Positions 34,254-46,123 are shown, counted from the stretch's first letter. The stretch is DNA of 64,000 nucleotides from Elgaria multicarinata webbii (GCF_023053635.1 NC_086183.1:29275501-29339500); one strand, 5' to 3'. Translations and numbers: made by a program. The notes: a model not told the origin generated them from the letters alone.

Positions 34254-34560
34254 GGGAAAAAGGAAAGGAACCTCTCGTGCAAGCACTGAGTTATTACTGA
34301 CTCTTGGAGGGACGCCAGCTTTCACTTACATTTTCTTGGCAGGCCTTATAGCGGGGTGGTTTGCCGTTGCCTTCCCCGGCCGTTATTCCCTTTCCCCCAG
34401 CTAACTGGGTACTCATTTTACCGACCTCGGGAGGATGGAAGGCTGAGTCGACCCAAGCCGGCTGCCTGAAACCAGCTTCCGCTGGGATCGAACTCAGGCC
34501 GTGGGGAGAGTTTCAGCTGTAGAAACTGCTGCTTTACCACTCTGTGCCACACGAGGCTCA
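34254..34560 (-). mobile_element. tRNA-derived SINE (family A), full copy
   Basis: Duplicated target TGCCAGGTTA at 34244-34253 and 34561-34570. Sits at the gag-side edge of the retroviral fossil. Confidence 0.9.
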
Positions 34561-34599
34561 TGCCAGGTTAAGACATGTTTTAATAAATAAATATAAATA

Positions 34600-35025
34600 A
34601 ATAAGTTTTATTTATTTATTGCATTTTTATACTGCCCAATAGCTGAAGCTCTCTGGGCGGTTTACAAAAATTAAACCCATGAAAACCAATTCAAAATCTA
34701 AAACAAACAGTATAAAAGCACAATATAAAATGCAATACAAAAACAACCAGGATAAAACTGAGCAGCAATGCAGAGATTAATAGAGATTTAAAATACAAAT
34801 TTCAAACAGCAAAGGAAGTTGACAGACTGTTAAAATACTGAGAAAGTAAAAAGGTCTTCACCTGGCATCTAAAAGAGTATAATGTAGGTGCCAGGCAAAC
34901 CTCTCTAGGAAACTCATTCCACAGACGGAGTGCCATAGCAGAGAAGGCCCTCCTCCTGGTAGCCACCTGCCTTACTTCCTCATGGAGAAGGACCCCTGAG
35001 GATGATCTTAGGGTCCGGGCAGGTG
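34600..35025 (-). mobile_element. L2-clade LINE 3' end
   Basis: (TTTA)n tail at 34600, hairpin AAGCTCTCTGGGCGGTTTAC, then the coding end. A hAT MITE follows at 35034; a separate plus-strand L2 tail lies at 35388-35470. Confidence 0.8.
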
Positions 35026-35033
35026 CTCCTAGG

Positions 35034-35360
35034 TAGGGTGACCCTATGAAAAGGAGGACAGGGCTCCTGTATCTTTAACAGTTGCATTGAAAAGGCAATT
35101 TCAGCAGGTGTCATTTGTATATATGGAGAACCTGGTGAAATTTCCTCTTCAACACAACAGTTAAAACTGCAGGTGCCCTGCCCTTTTTTAAATCTGGTGA
35201 CATTATAGCTGCAGTACAGCTCCTGCAGCTTTAACTGTTGTGATGAAGAGGAAATTTCACCAGGTGTGACATGCATACAAATGTCACCTGCTGAAATTCC
35301 ATTTTCTGTATACTGTTAAAGATACAGGAGCCCTGTCCTCCTTTTCATATGGTCACCCTA
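35034..35360. mobile_element. hAT-like palindromic MITE (TAGGGTGACC family)
   Basis: Single unit with 8-bp duplication CTCCTAGG at 35026-35033 and 35361-35368. Confidence 0.85.
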
Positions 35361-35924
35361 CTCCTAGGTCACTTTACAAAAGTAAAATTTTAGAATGTTT
35401 GTAAACCGCCCAGAGAGCCCTGGCTATGGGAGCGGTATAGAAGTGCAATAAAAAAATAAAAAAAATAAATTTATACATGACAATTGCTTCTGCATAAACC
35501 ACAAGGAAGATTGCCCCCATGTAACACAGGAACTAAGGTACAAGAGTGCAATTTGTCACTGAAAAGGTGGATTTGGCACCAGCTGAGTGAATTTGCACTA
35601 GAGTGCATGCCCATTCCTGCTAAATTTTAGGAGATGCACTGAAGCCAGGTTCTTGAACCTGGAAGTAAACAAATATAACTTCTAATGAAATCAGAGAAAG
35701 AGTGAAAGTGAATGATGATGCAAATGCAGCGTTAAATTAAAAAACAACTCACAGAACAAGGATGTCATAACGTGGGAGGGAGGGAAGGAAGGAGAAGGGA
35801 CAGTGGGAGTTAGAAAGGAAAGTGTGTCCTAATTAATTGCAAGTAGGCACGTATCTCTTCATCTGCTGGTCTTAATTAGATTGAAACTTGAAACATATTG
35901 AAACCAACTTGTTTAGCAATCACA

Positions 35925-36370
35925 CCTTTTAGGCGTGGAGTCTAGAAGGTTACAACAACTGGGATCGTTTAGCTTGGAAAAAAAGAGTCTATGGGGAGAC
36001 ATAATAGAGGTGTACAACATGATCCATGGTGTAGAGAATGTGGATAGGGAGAAATTTTTCTCCCACGCCCAAAATACTACAAGCCAACGGGGTCATCCCA
36101 TGAAGCTGATGGGGGAAGATTCAGGACAGATAAAAGGAAGGACTTCTTCACACAGTGCAGAGTTAATTTCTGGAATTCACTACCACAAGATGTAGTGATG
36201 GCAACCAATTTGGATGGCTTTAAAAGGGGTGTGTGGATAAATTCCTGGAGGTGAAGGCTATCAATGGCTACTAACCCTGATAATTGTTTGCTATCTCCAG
36301 TATTCAAGGCAGGAAGCCGGTGTGCACAGTTGCTGGGGAACATGGGTGGGAGGCTGCTGTTGCACCATCA
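35925..36370 (+). mobile_element. CR1-related LINE 3' fragment (second subfamily)
   Basis: Same family as 945-1400, on the plus strand: [14 protein letters not shown] and [17 protein letters not shown]-like sequence in shifted frames. Confidence 0.75.
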
Positions 36371-36485
36371 TCATCATCATCATTTAGATAAAACTGAATT
36401 AAGAACGTAATATACATTGTTAAAACATCCTAATAGCATCCTAAAATTCCACTGAATAGGCCTGCCAGAAGAGATCAGTCTTGAT

Positions 36486-37018
36486 AGCTTTCTTGAATGC
36501 TACTAGACTGTCAAGTTGACGAGTCTCCTCCGGCATGCCATCCACAGTCTGGGAGCAGCAGAAGAGAAGGTCCTCTGGGTAATGGTTGTCAGCCTAATTT
36601 TGGCAGACTGAAGTAGATCCTTCGCAGAGGACCTGAGTGTGCGGGGCGGATTGTACGGGAGAAGGCGATCCCGCATGTAGCCTGGACCCAAGCCATGTAG
36701 GGCTTTAAAGGTGATAACCAAAATGTAATAAATTTTATTACATTTAAAATTATATAAAATATGTTTTATATAATATAATGTAATATATTTTATTACATTT
36801 AAAATTATATAAAAAGGTATAAAAATGTAATAAATAAATAAATAAACCAACAATGTAATTAAATAAATAAATAAATAAATAAATTGTATTTTGTATTCAT
36901 GTTTTTTAAATTGTTGGTTGTTTTCTGCTTTTCATGGTTTTAATGTTTGTGAACCACCCAGAGAGCTTCTCAGCTACTGGGCGGTATAAAAATGTAATAA
37001 ATAAATAAATAAATAAAA
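36486..37018. mobile_element. L2-clade LINE 3' ends, two pieces in opposite orientation
   Basis: Minus piece 36486-36730 (LGPGYMRDRLLPYNPPRTLR), AT-rich direct repeats 36720-36880, then a plus-strand 3' tail 36890-37018. It ends about 60 bases before the BLOC1S3 upstream region. Confidence 0.75.
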
Positions 37019-37199
37019 TAAAATAAAATAAATAATGGGTTGTGGGTGTGTTTTTTTTTTAAAAAAAGACCACCCACAAATCTGATGGACCACAAATGAA
37101 CCACAAAGCCGGTGCGGGGCAGCTTCAGATCTGCAATGACCTGAGCGCGTGCGCGTGAGAGAGAGAAAGGAGCTGAAGGCCGGAGGCGCGTTTCTCTTT

Positions 37200-37335
37200 G
37201 TTGCCAGGTGGCAGCAAGCCGGCAAGGCGCATGCGCCACCAAAGGCTGCGGGAGCCGGGATGCTTGCTGATCACGTGATCTAGCGGTGTCATGTGACTCA
37301 GGGAGGCGGAAGCTCTCCTTCCTGGATAAGACGGG
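37200..37335 (+). promoter_or_regulatory. BLOC1S3: BLOC1S3 promoter and probable non-coding exon 1
   Basis: A CpG-rich stretch ends at a splice donor, cggg|gtgagc, at 37335; a second possible donor is at 37351 (tttag|gtatgt). It contains the NRF1 palindrome GCGCATGCGC (37227-37236), the palindromic E-box TCACGTGA (37271-37278) and the M-box-like TCATGTGA (37289-37296). TCACGTGA is the core recognised by MITF/TFEB-type factors. The transcription start is not determinable from sequence; exon 1 would be untranslated. Confidence 0.65.
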
Positions 37336-37611
37336 GTGAGCTGAGTTTTAGGTATGTGCCTGAGAAAGAGGAGACGGGGCTAGTTGGAGGCAATATTTAT
37401 TGCTGTTGTTGTTATTATTATTATGCAAATCTGTGTATGCTTTCTGGGTTGCAGGGCTCTATTGACAGCAGTGGCTCTTACGGTCAGGCTGTGTGAGCAG
37501 GATTTGGGAAAGGGAGCTGGCGTGGGGCGGGTGTTGGGGCCGCTCTGGAAAGGAATGGCAAGGGGGGGTGTTTTGTATGGGGGGGGCATGAGAGGGTCCC
37601 CCCCATACAAG

Positions 37612-37722
37612 AGCAGCCTTCCCCAACCTTCTGCCTTCGGGATATTTTGGACCACCAGTCCCATCAGCCGCAGCCGGTATGGCCAATCATCAGGGATGAT
37701 GGGAGTTGTAAGCTAAAAAAAA
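37612..37722. mobile_element. hAT-like palindromic MITE relic
   Basis: Diverged member of the CAGCCTTCC hairpin group in the BLOC1S3 intron. Other faint copies are at 11170-11265, 42355-42470 and 50585-50695. Confidence 0.55.
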
Positions 37723-38090
37723 TATCTAGGCTGGGAAAGACTGGGTTAGGCAGAAGCCCCTGCAAAGGGCACCAGGAGGGTTTTGCGGAGAGAGAGACGT
37801 CTCCTCTTGTGGGTTTTCATTGGCTCTAGTTTAAACAGACACTGTCTTTGAACAGGGAGGATTCATGGAGAGGTTCCCTGATGCTTATTGATAGATCTGC
37901 CCTCTGGGTGCCCAATATTGGGAAGGCAGGATGCTGATCTTGAAGCAGTTCTTGTTTTTTAACAACACTGCCTGGACATGTTTTACTTCTTTAGAATGTA
38001 AGGATTTCTCATTTGAGTTTATTCTCGCCTCTCTCTTTTCTTTCCAGATTCTCAGCTATAAACTACCTCCTCCTTCAAGGTGATGGGATA

Positions 38091-38663
38091 ATGACGGCCC
38101 CAGGGTATAAAACTGTAGTCCAGGGAGAAGCTTCAGAGACTGATTCAGAGGAAGAGGTTTACCTGTCCTCTGTGCCTCAGGGTTCATTCCCCAGCCTTTA
38201 TGGGGTGAAAGTCGCTGGAGAAGCTTCTGAAACAGACGAAGAAGATGCAAGTCCCCTTGGGCCAAAAGCAACATCTACATTGATCAGTCCAGATTTGCCT
38301 CCACTGGTAGTTTTCAGGAATGACGATCTGGGCTCTCCTACAGCGGTTGAAGAGAAGCCCGCCCTTCGTATCCGACACCGCGGTCGCTACAGCACCCTGC
38401 TGCAGCAGAAGCTGATTGAGAGTAATGCCCGCTTATACTATGATGTCAGCAGCACTGTCAAGCAAGTGTACCAGACAGCCATCAAAGAGATTGGAGCCAT
38501 TACCGGGCAGCTCAATAATTCTCAAAACGGCATCATCAACGCCTCGCATAACATCCGGCTTGTCCTGGAGGATTTGCGAGGCGTCGCAGACAAGATAGAC
38601 ATCATTACCAGCTGTAACCTGCTGCCCGATATCCAGATAGAACTACCTCCAGTACACACCTAG
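38091..38663 (+). CDS. BLOC1S3: BLOC-1 complex subunit 3
   Basis: A 190-residue subunit of BLOC-1, the cytosolic eight-subunit complex that sorts cargo into melanosomes, platelet dense granules and other lysosome-related organelles (its loss causes Hermansky-Pudlak syndrome type 8 in humans). Recognised by two acidic Ser/Thr repeats, EASETDSEEE (13-22) and EASETDEED (44-52), the block DLPPLVV (68-74), a helical C-terminal half with heptad character (about 95-172), and LLPDI near the end; all are found in human BLOC1S3 (202 aa). The coding region is one exon, as in human. The acceptor tttccag at 38041-38047 makes 38091 the first ATG of the exon; an in-frame ATG at 38013 lies in the intron. The acidic repeats resemble casein-kinase-2 targets (inference). 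No break is seen. Confidence 0.96.
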   Translation: MTAPGYKTVVQGEASETDSEEEVYLSSVPQGSFPSLYGVKVAGEASETDEEDASPLGPKATSTLISPDLPPLVVFRNDDLGSPTAVEEKPALRIRHRGRYSTLLQQKLIESNARLYYDVSSTVKQVYQTAIKEIGAITGQLNNSQNGIINASHNIRLVLEDLRGVADKIDIITSCNLLPDIQIELPPVHT

Positions 38664-39858
38664 CTGGAACAGCCAATAGGCCCACCAGGTGCTTTTTACA
38701 CACAGTAGCTCAAGCAGTGTTGGGACTGCGGAGACCCTGGCTGTAAGGTGCAGTAAGAAACTGAAATGGAGCTGGCTTTTGTCACCTGGTGTTTAGATCA
38801 CAGCACTTGCATATCCTGTAATGATCAGGCCTCACTCTTTCAGTACGGCAGAATAAAACAAAACAAAACCGCACTTGATCTATATGTTTATTCCACTTCA
38901 AGGTGTACTGCATTCTCAAAGCCTATGCTTACCACATTGGCATCTTACACGTTTACTTCGATTTCGGTGCCTGCAGCATTTGTGTGATGTGCCTGCAATA
39001 CCAATGTTACGTTAGCCTTGTGAGGAAGTTATCAGAAGAATCTAGTCCACCAGCCCACATGTACCTTTGTTGTTCATTTGTGGCACAAGGATGGTTGGTG
39101 TGAATGGGGGGAAAAGAACTAATACCCTTCCAGTTAAGAAAAAAATCCCTGTCTGGTCACCCGGAGACATCTTTTATTCCCTAGAGGTGACCAAGCAAAT
39201 GGTTATTTAAAAGCCTATTATATTTGATGTTGGTAGAAGAGAGTTTGTTTGAAGTGAGTGATGTCTTTCCTAACATGCAATCATCTGAAAATAGACGGCT
39301 GGGCATTTGTGGCATTTAGTGGGAGAGTGACTATTAATTGCATCTCTTTATTTATGCACCTTTCTTTTATGGCTGATTATAAAGTGTGTTCAGACTGAAA
39401 TTGTGCAATACAGTGTACTATTGAAGATGGCGGTTTCAACTGTCATTCCATCTTTATTTTGATTGGAATGTACTTTATTTCCCACCATAGAGGCAAACGG
39501 GGCATTATTGACATAACTGTATCAATTGTGACCAAGAGAAAGGGTGTGAGAAGGAACTAAAATGTTTGAGTTTGAGTAAGAAATGATTATCCATTGCCTG
39601 GCTACTTTACACTACAAATTTAAATCAAGTTTAAACAAGTTTAGCAGAAGATGGCTGCAATTTTTCTGAAATTCAGAAGTATAATTCCCAGGGTTCATTG
39701 TGAAGAAGCCACAATCAATTTTAGATTTTGCAAGTCAGCTGTGCATGACAGATGCTTTGAAGTAGCAGTGATCCAGAGGCATCTGTAGACATGCCTTTGG
39801 TATTCTCTCTCCACAAGAGGCTTGAATAAAAATGGCATGTAAGAACAGTGGAGATTTG
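38664..39858 (+). other. BLOC1S3 3' region and convergent gene gap
   Basis: About 1.2 kb between the BLOC1S3 stop and the galectin stop. It is free of recognisable repeats, unlike almost all other non-coding DNA here, and should hold both 3' untranslated regions. Possible galectin poly(A) signals (TTTATT on plus) lie near 39452 and 39473. Confidence 0.6.
38852..38857 (+). terminator. Possible BLOC1S3 poly(A) signal
   Basis: AATAAA about 190 bases after the stop codon. A second AATAAA is at 39825-39830, only some 30 bases from the stop codon of the oppositely oriented galectin. Either could be used. Confidence 0.45.
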
Positions 39859-40002
39859 TCAGTATTGTACACAAGAAAGGGTCACATCTCCACCTATTTC
39901 CAGTTGGTCCACTTGTCCTGGAGGGATTCGATGGACATAATCGAATATCACCATCCCGTTCACCATCACCTGGTAGCTATTTTTCTGGCTGGCGATCTCC
40001 AT
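39859..40002 (-). CDS. Galectin exon 11 (end of C-CRD, stop)
   Basis: Reads [16 protein letters not shown], then IFDYVHR and [15 protein letters not shown] followed by TGA (39859-39861). It aligns with the C-terminal strands of galectin-4. Acceptor gccactag. Confidence 0.94.
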   Translation of the reverse strand: MEIASQKNSYQVMVNGMVIFDYVHRIPPGQVDQLEIGGDVTLSCVQY

Positions 40003-43000
40003 CTAGTGGCAGAAAACAAAAGATTTTTGTTTTACTTGGAGTTCTTAATCCATACTGATCCACCCCCTGCAAGAGACATAGAGACCTAGACTACACAAAT
40101 TGTATCAGTTTTATACTAATTTAACTCTCTTGATCTCCCAAAAAACAAATTCTGGAAACCAGTTTGGTTGGTAAGGGTGCTGAAAATGCTTTGATGCCTA
40201 GCCCCATAGTTTTTGGGGAAGAGTGAAAGATTATTCATAAGCTTTGGTCTCTGGTATGTGTTCCAAGAAAAATCCAGCCTCTGTCTCTTCTTAGCTACGT
40301 ACGAGTCTCTGTTTGAGGTGATGCTTAAATAGATGGCCTTAAATGTTTGCCAGTAACCCTGTTGTGACAACATAAAAATACCCCTCCTGGATCAGACCAA
40401 AGGTCTATTTACTCTCTCTTCCAGCTGTTCTTGCCTGCAGTTGAAGAACAGGGGAAAGCAGCCAGGGTCAGAACAAGAAGATAGGTGCTGGGAGCAATTT
40501 GTTTATCTCTGCCAAAAAAAAGCAGGAGGCAAGGAGAAGGCTGGAAAACAGCTCTCCTGGGAGAGAGATTGGCACAGAGACTCTTGTAAGAGGCTTCTGT
40601 GTATATGGAATCTCATGCAGGGGCTACCTAAGCTTGTAAACACTCATTTTACCAAGTTGTGTCTTACATGGAAGGCCTGGCCAGGGAAGAAAGGCATGGC
40701 AGACATGTGTCTCTCCTCAGACCCCCAAGCACTGTTGCTAAACGTGTTCCGGACAAGCGCTCCCTCCTTCAGTCGGGGGTTGATATGCAAGGCGATGTTG
40801 CCAGTCATGGTGTTTCTCAGGTTCACATGGAAGCTGGAAGAGAAAGGAAACCCCGAATAACGAGTGAGCAAAAAAGCCAAAAGGTAAGGCACGGAACTAG
40901 GAGCTGTGTGTCCCAAAGGATTTATTATTGCCGATGCGTTTCGGACTAATTCGAGTCCTTTATCAAGGCAATCTAAAGGAAATTTTAAAAAGATACAGTT
41001 TTACAAACGTAGGGAATTGTACAATCATAAATGCTCATACAACATACCTTAAAACATTGTCCCACCACAATGAATTCTAGAAAACTGTTTTAAGGTATAT
41101 TATATGAGTGTTTATGATTGTACTTTTACAAACCCTACTTTTAAAAAACTATCTTCTTAAAATTTCCTTTAGATTGCCTTGATGAAGGACTCAAATTAGT
41201 CCGAAACGCGTCGGCAATAATAAATCCTTTGGGACACACCTGGTTGCATCCCTTGCCTTTTGGCTTTTTTGCTCACTCACATGGAAGCTGGACAGAAGGA
41301 GGTGACACTACTGATGCCGGTGGGGTTCAAAGCAGCCCAAGAGTACTTCTAACCCAGCATAGATCTTAGAGACTCAAGCCCGCCTGCCCGCCCACCCCTG
41401 CCATCTCCTTGCCATAGTTTATTTTTAAGTGGCTTTTGAATAGGTAGGAAAGGAACCTCTCGTGCAAGCACTGAGTCATTACTGACTCTTGGAGGGACGC
41501 CAGCTTTCGCTGACGTTTTCTTGGCAGGCCTTAGAGCAGGGTGGTTTGCCGTTGCCTTCCCCGACCGTTATTACCTTTCCCCCAGCTAGCTGGGTACTCA
41601 TTTTACCGACCTCAGGAGGATGGAAGGCTGAGTCGACCCGAGCCGCCTGCCTGAAACCAGCTTCCGCTGGGATCAAACTCAGGCCATGGGGAGAGTTTCA
41701 GCTGCAGAAACTGCTGCTTTACCACTCTGCGCCACACGAGGCTCTTTTGAATAGGTACCCTGGAAGAACTCATCAAATTCCGCTCCACCTGCGTCTGTGT
41801 CATCCCCATCAGCCATTCCAACGGGATGTACACAGGATGATCAGAAGGGTAGTGGAGCCGTTTCACAAGCCCTGATGACTTTATTTTTTCCTCTTCCCTT
41901 CCCATCCTTTTTTTCCTTGCCTGTGGTGTCTTTTTAGATTGTAAGTCTTCAGACTGTAAGGGGCTATCTTGGTTGACTGACTGCATGGCAGCTGCTCCAA
42001 GAGCCAGGATCGCAAACCTGTGTTAGTTCTTGGATTATGATTCGTGGTTTGTTTGGAAGCAACAACCCAGGATCCAGGGACTGAATGTCCTAGAAAGCTT
42101 TCTACTTCTGTTTTAGCTGCTCACACTAGCAGGAGCAAATGGCTGCAGGCGTGAGCGTGCTGCAGCTTGTTCACGGTAAGCCAAGATTTTTCTTAACATG
42201 GTCGCTGGCTCAGCATCAGCCAGTGGGCTTCATGGTTGAATAGTGATTTGAACTCTGCTCTCTCCAATGCCAGGACAATCCTTGATCCTTTTCGCCACAG
42301 GGTCAACTTGCAGAAGAATTAATGTCCTGCAAGGAGCTGTAGCTTGACCTAGGCAGGGATGGACAATTTTTGGCACTCCAGATGTTTCGGCCTAGAACTC
42401 CCCTCCATCCTTAACCAGCACAGCCAATGATGACGGATCATGGTAGTTGCCAAAACGGCTGGAGGACCACACGCTGAGCATCCTGGACCTGCAGACATAG
42501 AATCATAGAATAGCAGAGTTGGAAGGGGCCTACAAGGCCATCGAGTCCAACCCCCTGCTCAATGCAGGAATCCACCCTAAAGCATCCCTGACAGATGCTT
42601 GTCCAGCTGCCTCTTGAAGGCCTCTAGTGTGGGAGAGCCCACAACCTCACCAGGCAACTGATTCCATTGTCGTACTGTTCTAACAGTCAGGAAGTTTTTC
42701 CTGACGCCCAGCTGGAATCTGGCTTCCTTTAACTTGAGTCTGTTATTCCATGTCCTGCACTCTGGGAGGATCGAGAAGAGATCCTGGCCCTCCTCTGTGT
42801 GCCAACCTTTTAAGTATTTGAAGGGTGCTCTCATGTCTCCCCTCAGTCTTCTCTTCTCCAGGCTAAACACGCCCAGTTCTTTCAGTCTCTCTTCATAGGA
42901 CTTTGTTTCCAGACCCTTGATCATCCTGGTTGCCCTCCTCTGAACACACTCCAGCTTGTCTGCGTCCTTCTTGAATTGTGGAGCCCAGAACTGGACACAA

Positions 43001-44077
43001 TACTCTAGATGAGGCCTAACCAGGGCCGAATAGAGGGGAACCAGTACCTCACGTGATTTGGAAGCTATACTTCTATTAATGCAGCCCAAAATAGCATTGG
43101 CCTTTCTTGCAGCCATATTTCCTGATAAGTTTGATCTTCGTAAGATAACTGAATGTAGAAAGGTTTTGCAGAATCGTGTTTTCTCTGGAAACGCACCTTT
43201 TGGCTTTGAGAGACACATTCCCCACAATCATGATCTTGCGAAATGGAGTGAAGTTTCCTGGGATAGCAACCTGGAATGGCACAGCCTGGAAATAACAATG
43301 CAAAAGGGATACGGTCCATCAGGAGAAGCCGCTAGGCCTGAGGCAGGCCACTTGGTGCCCGTGGGTACCCTCAGACACCCTTCCTGGCACCCACCAAGAT
43401 GACCTATCCTATTTATTTTTACCACTTTAAAATAACAAAAGTTTCTTACTGGCAGTTGGGATCATTTCGAAGCAAAGGGAGGGCCCTTGCTGCTCCCATC
43501 TTCTTTTCCTATGACTTCCCCTGGGCTAACCGCAAAGAAGCTTAGAGACATTCTTAGGAAATGAAGGTAGGTGGCTGAAGCCCAATGCGTTCATCTGCAA
43601 TGCGGCCATTTTGTGGTGGTGCCCAGGACATTTTCTCAAACTGCCAAATGTGCTCAAGGGCCAAAAATCATTGCCTCCCCCTGAGCTAGACAAAGGAAGA
43701 TTAATACACACACACACACACACACACGCCCCAACGTTGAAGTCATCTAGGATGAAGATAAGAAAAGAAAAATCCAGGAAACTGGAGGGCTTCTGATTTG
43801 ACCACTTCTGCGTTAAGAACCCGGGGCAAGTGCTCCTGCAACAGTGATTGATGTGTTCAGGGAGTCCACCCAGCAAAGAAATTCATGACAATTCTGAGAG
43901 GGAGAGCTCAAATCTTTTTCAAGGTGCTCCACAGTTCTGACTGAAACCCGGAGTGGATTCAACGCCCACTGACATCCAAGCCACCAGCCTCCCCTGCATT
44001 GAACCAGCTTCTATCAGAGTGGGAGAATGGACGCACTGATGTTAACACAAATGTCTGTGTCACCTGAACAAAGCTGG

Positions 44078-44126
<49 letters not shown>

Positions 44127-44600
44127 AGCATCCTTCCTCTAAATATGGCCAACAAGACCAGTTTCTAAATTGTCCAGTGATGGAGACATAAGAGACATAA
44201 CAACAGGACAGAAAGATACTCACAGGATTGGTCAAGGTCATTCCAGTATAGCCCTGAGAAGAGATGAAAACGCAGAGAGGGCTCTTGTTATATCTTAGAT
44301 CACAGAACCGAGCACCAAAATGCAGTCCAGACCAGATCCCTGCCGGTCTGCCTTATCTAAATTAGGTGGGCTACAATATTGCCCCCAAATTTTAACCCAC
44401 ACACCTGGACGTTCTTGTTCTTCTTCATCTGCAAAGAAAGAATGAAAAGGAAAGCAATAATTTAATGTGCAAAGAACTATAGCCCTTATTATTTAATTAC
44501 TTCGGAGAGAGAGTGTTGGCCACGATGAATGAGAAACATGGAATAAATGAACTGAACACTTCTCCTCAGGTCTGTCAACTAACTAGAGGATTTTTAGCTC

Positions 44601-44631
<31 letters not shown>

Positions 44632-46091
44632 TTATACCGCCCAATAGCCGAAGCTCTCTGGGCGGTTCACAAAAATTAAAACCATAATGAAACAACCAAC
44701 AGGTTAAAATCTTTCAGTTCAAAGCCAAATGACTAATCATTTGGCTTTGAACTGATCAGTTGATTTAAATAAGTTTGCATATTACCAAAGCATAGATCTG
44801 AGTACCTCTGAGATGCTGAAGGGGGGATTAAGCACAATTGAAGATTTATTTATTATTTCATTTATTTCAGCATTTTTATCCCGTCTTTTTAGCCGAAAAG
44901 GCTCCCAAGACAACTTGCAAAGATATTTCTTAAGGCAGTCCCTGCTCATCAGTTTACAATCTAAAAAAAAAAAAAACCCCGCCAAAAACCTAAAGGAAAG
45001 GGAATTGGGTGAGTGGGAGGGAGGGAGGGAGGGACGGGGTGGGAAAAACACATTTTGGACACAGTGGGAGGGCTGTGGCTTCCTCTCCTTCTAATACCCT
45101 CATCCAGATCCAGGCATGATGGGAGGGATACCTGCCTGCTGCTGCCTTTCCCTCAGACGGACACAGCAGTAGGGGTGAGCGAAATTACCTGTGCCTGCCT
45201 CTGTGGACTGTGACCCATTGCTACTGTGGTCTGCCCCCACAATGAGCCTCTTCTGTGGCTCAGCTGGCCCTGACGAGCCCTCAGCACTGCCCACACTGGC
45301 TGCCGAAACCACACATTTCCCCCTCTGTGTTAATGGCGACCGCGAAGGTCCCGTTAATTTCTTTATTTATTTATTTATTTATTTATTTATTTTATTACAT
45401 TTATATACCGCCCCACAGCCGAAGCTCTGTGGGTGGTTTACAACAATTAAAAATAGTAAACATTAAAAGTATACAAAATTTAAAAACATAAAAACAGTAC
45501 AAAAACAACAGTATCCATTTAAAAACAACAGTTCTGGGCTCCATTAAAAACAAACTTAACGTTGTTAAATGCTGTTAAAATGCCTGGGAGAAGAGAAAAG
45601 TCTTGACCTGGCGCCGAAAAGATAACAACGTTGGCGCCAGGCGAGCCTCGTCGGGGAGATCGTTCCACAGTTGGGGGGGCCACCACTGAAAAGGCCCTCT
45701 CCCTTGTTGCCATCCTCCGAGCTTCCCTCGGAGTAGGCACTCGGAGCAGGACCTTAGATGTTGAGTGCAGTGTTAATGCAACAGCAAATGCTTTACCCTT
45801 GTGTTAATGGGGCCTTTACGGCCACTATTAATGCAGATAGGGAAATGCGCAATTTCAGCAGCCAGGGCAGGCAGCTACCGAGCGACCGGGGATGGGGGGA
45901 GCTGGTGAGCACTTGGGCGAGGCTCTGCGCCGAGTGCGCCTGCGATGTCCCACTCAGCAGTGACAGTCGGTAGCCAGGAGAGAAGGGGGCTCTCCGCTGG
46001 AACTGGATCCAGGCATGAGGGATCTGAGGCGATTGTTGTCAGGCCATTCTCTGATGCTGCTCACATCAACAAAAATCTTTCAGGAACAAAT

Positions 46092-46123
<32 letters not shown>

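Larger units (their letters stand above)
40839..41276. mobile_element. Fold-back insertion I, Penelope-like, in galectin intron 9
   Basis: Two inverted arms of about 200 bases around a short spacer, each arm with a hammerhead-like motif and outer ends matching (TTTTGGCTTTTTTGCTCAC and its complement). It is flanked by a perfect 16-bp duplication, TCACATGGAAGCTGGA, at 40823-40838 and 41277-41292. Penelope-like elements are known to carry hammerhead ribozymes and to occur in inverted tandem form, which is the basis for the call; no reverse transcriptase is present. Confidence 0.7.

Noticed and set aside
38013-38090. Upstream in-frame ATG extending BLOC1S3 by 26 residues
   Set aside because: It lies before the splice acceptor at 38047, so it is intronic, and the extension has no family similarity.
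45013-45213. Open frames of 60-90 residues in the galectin introns
   Set aside because: Low-complexity or repeat-derived; no splice-consistent link to a gene.
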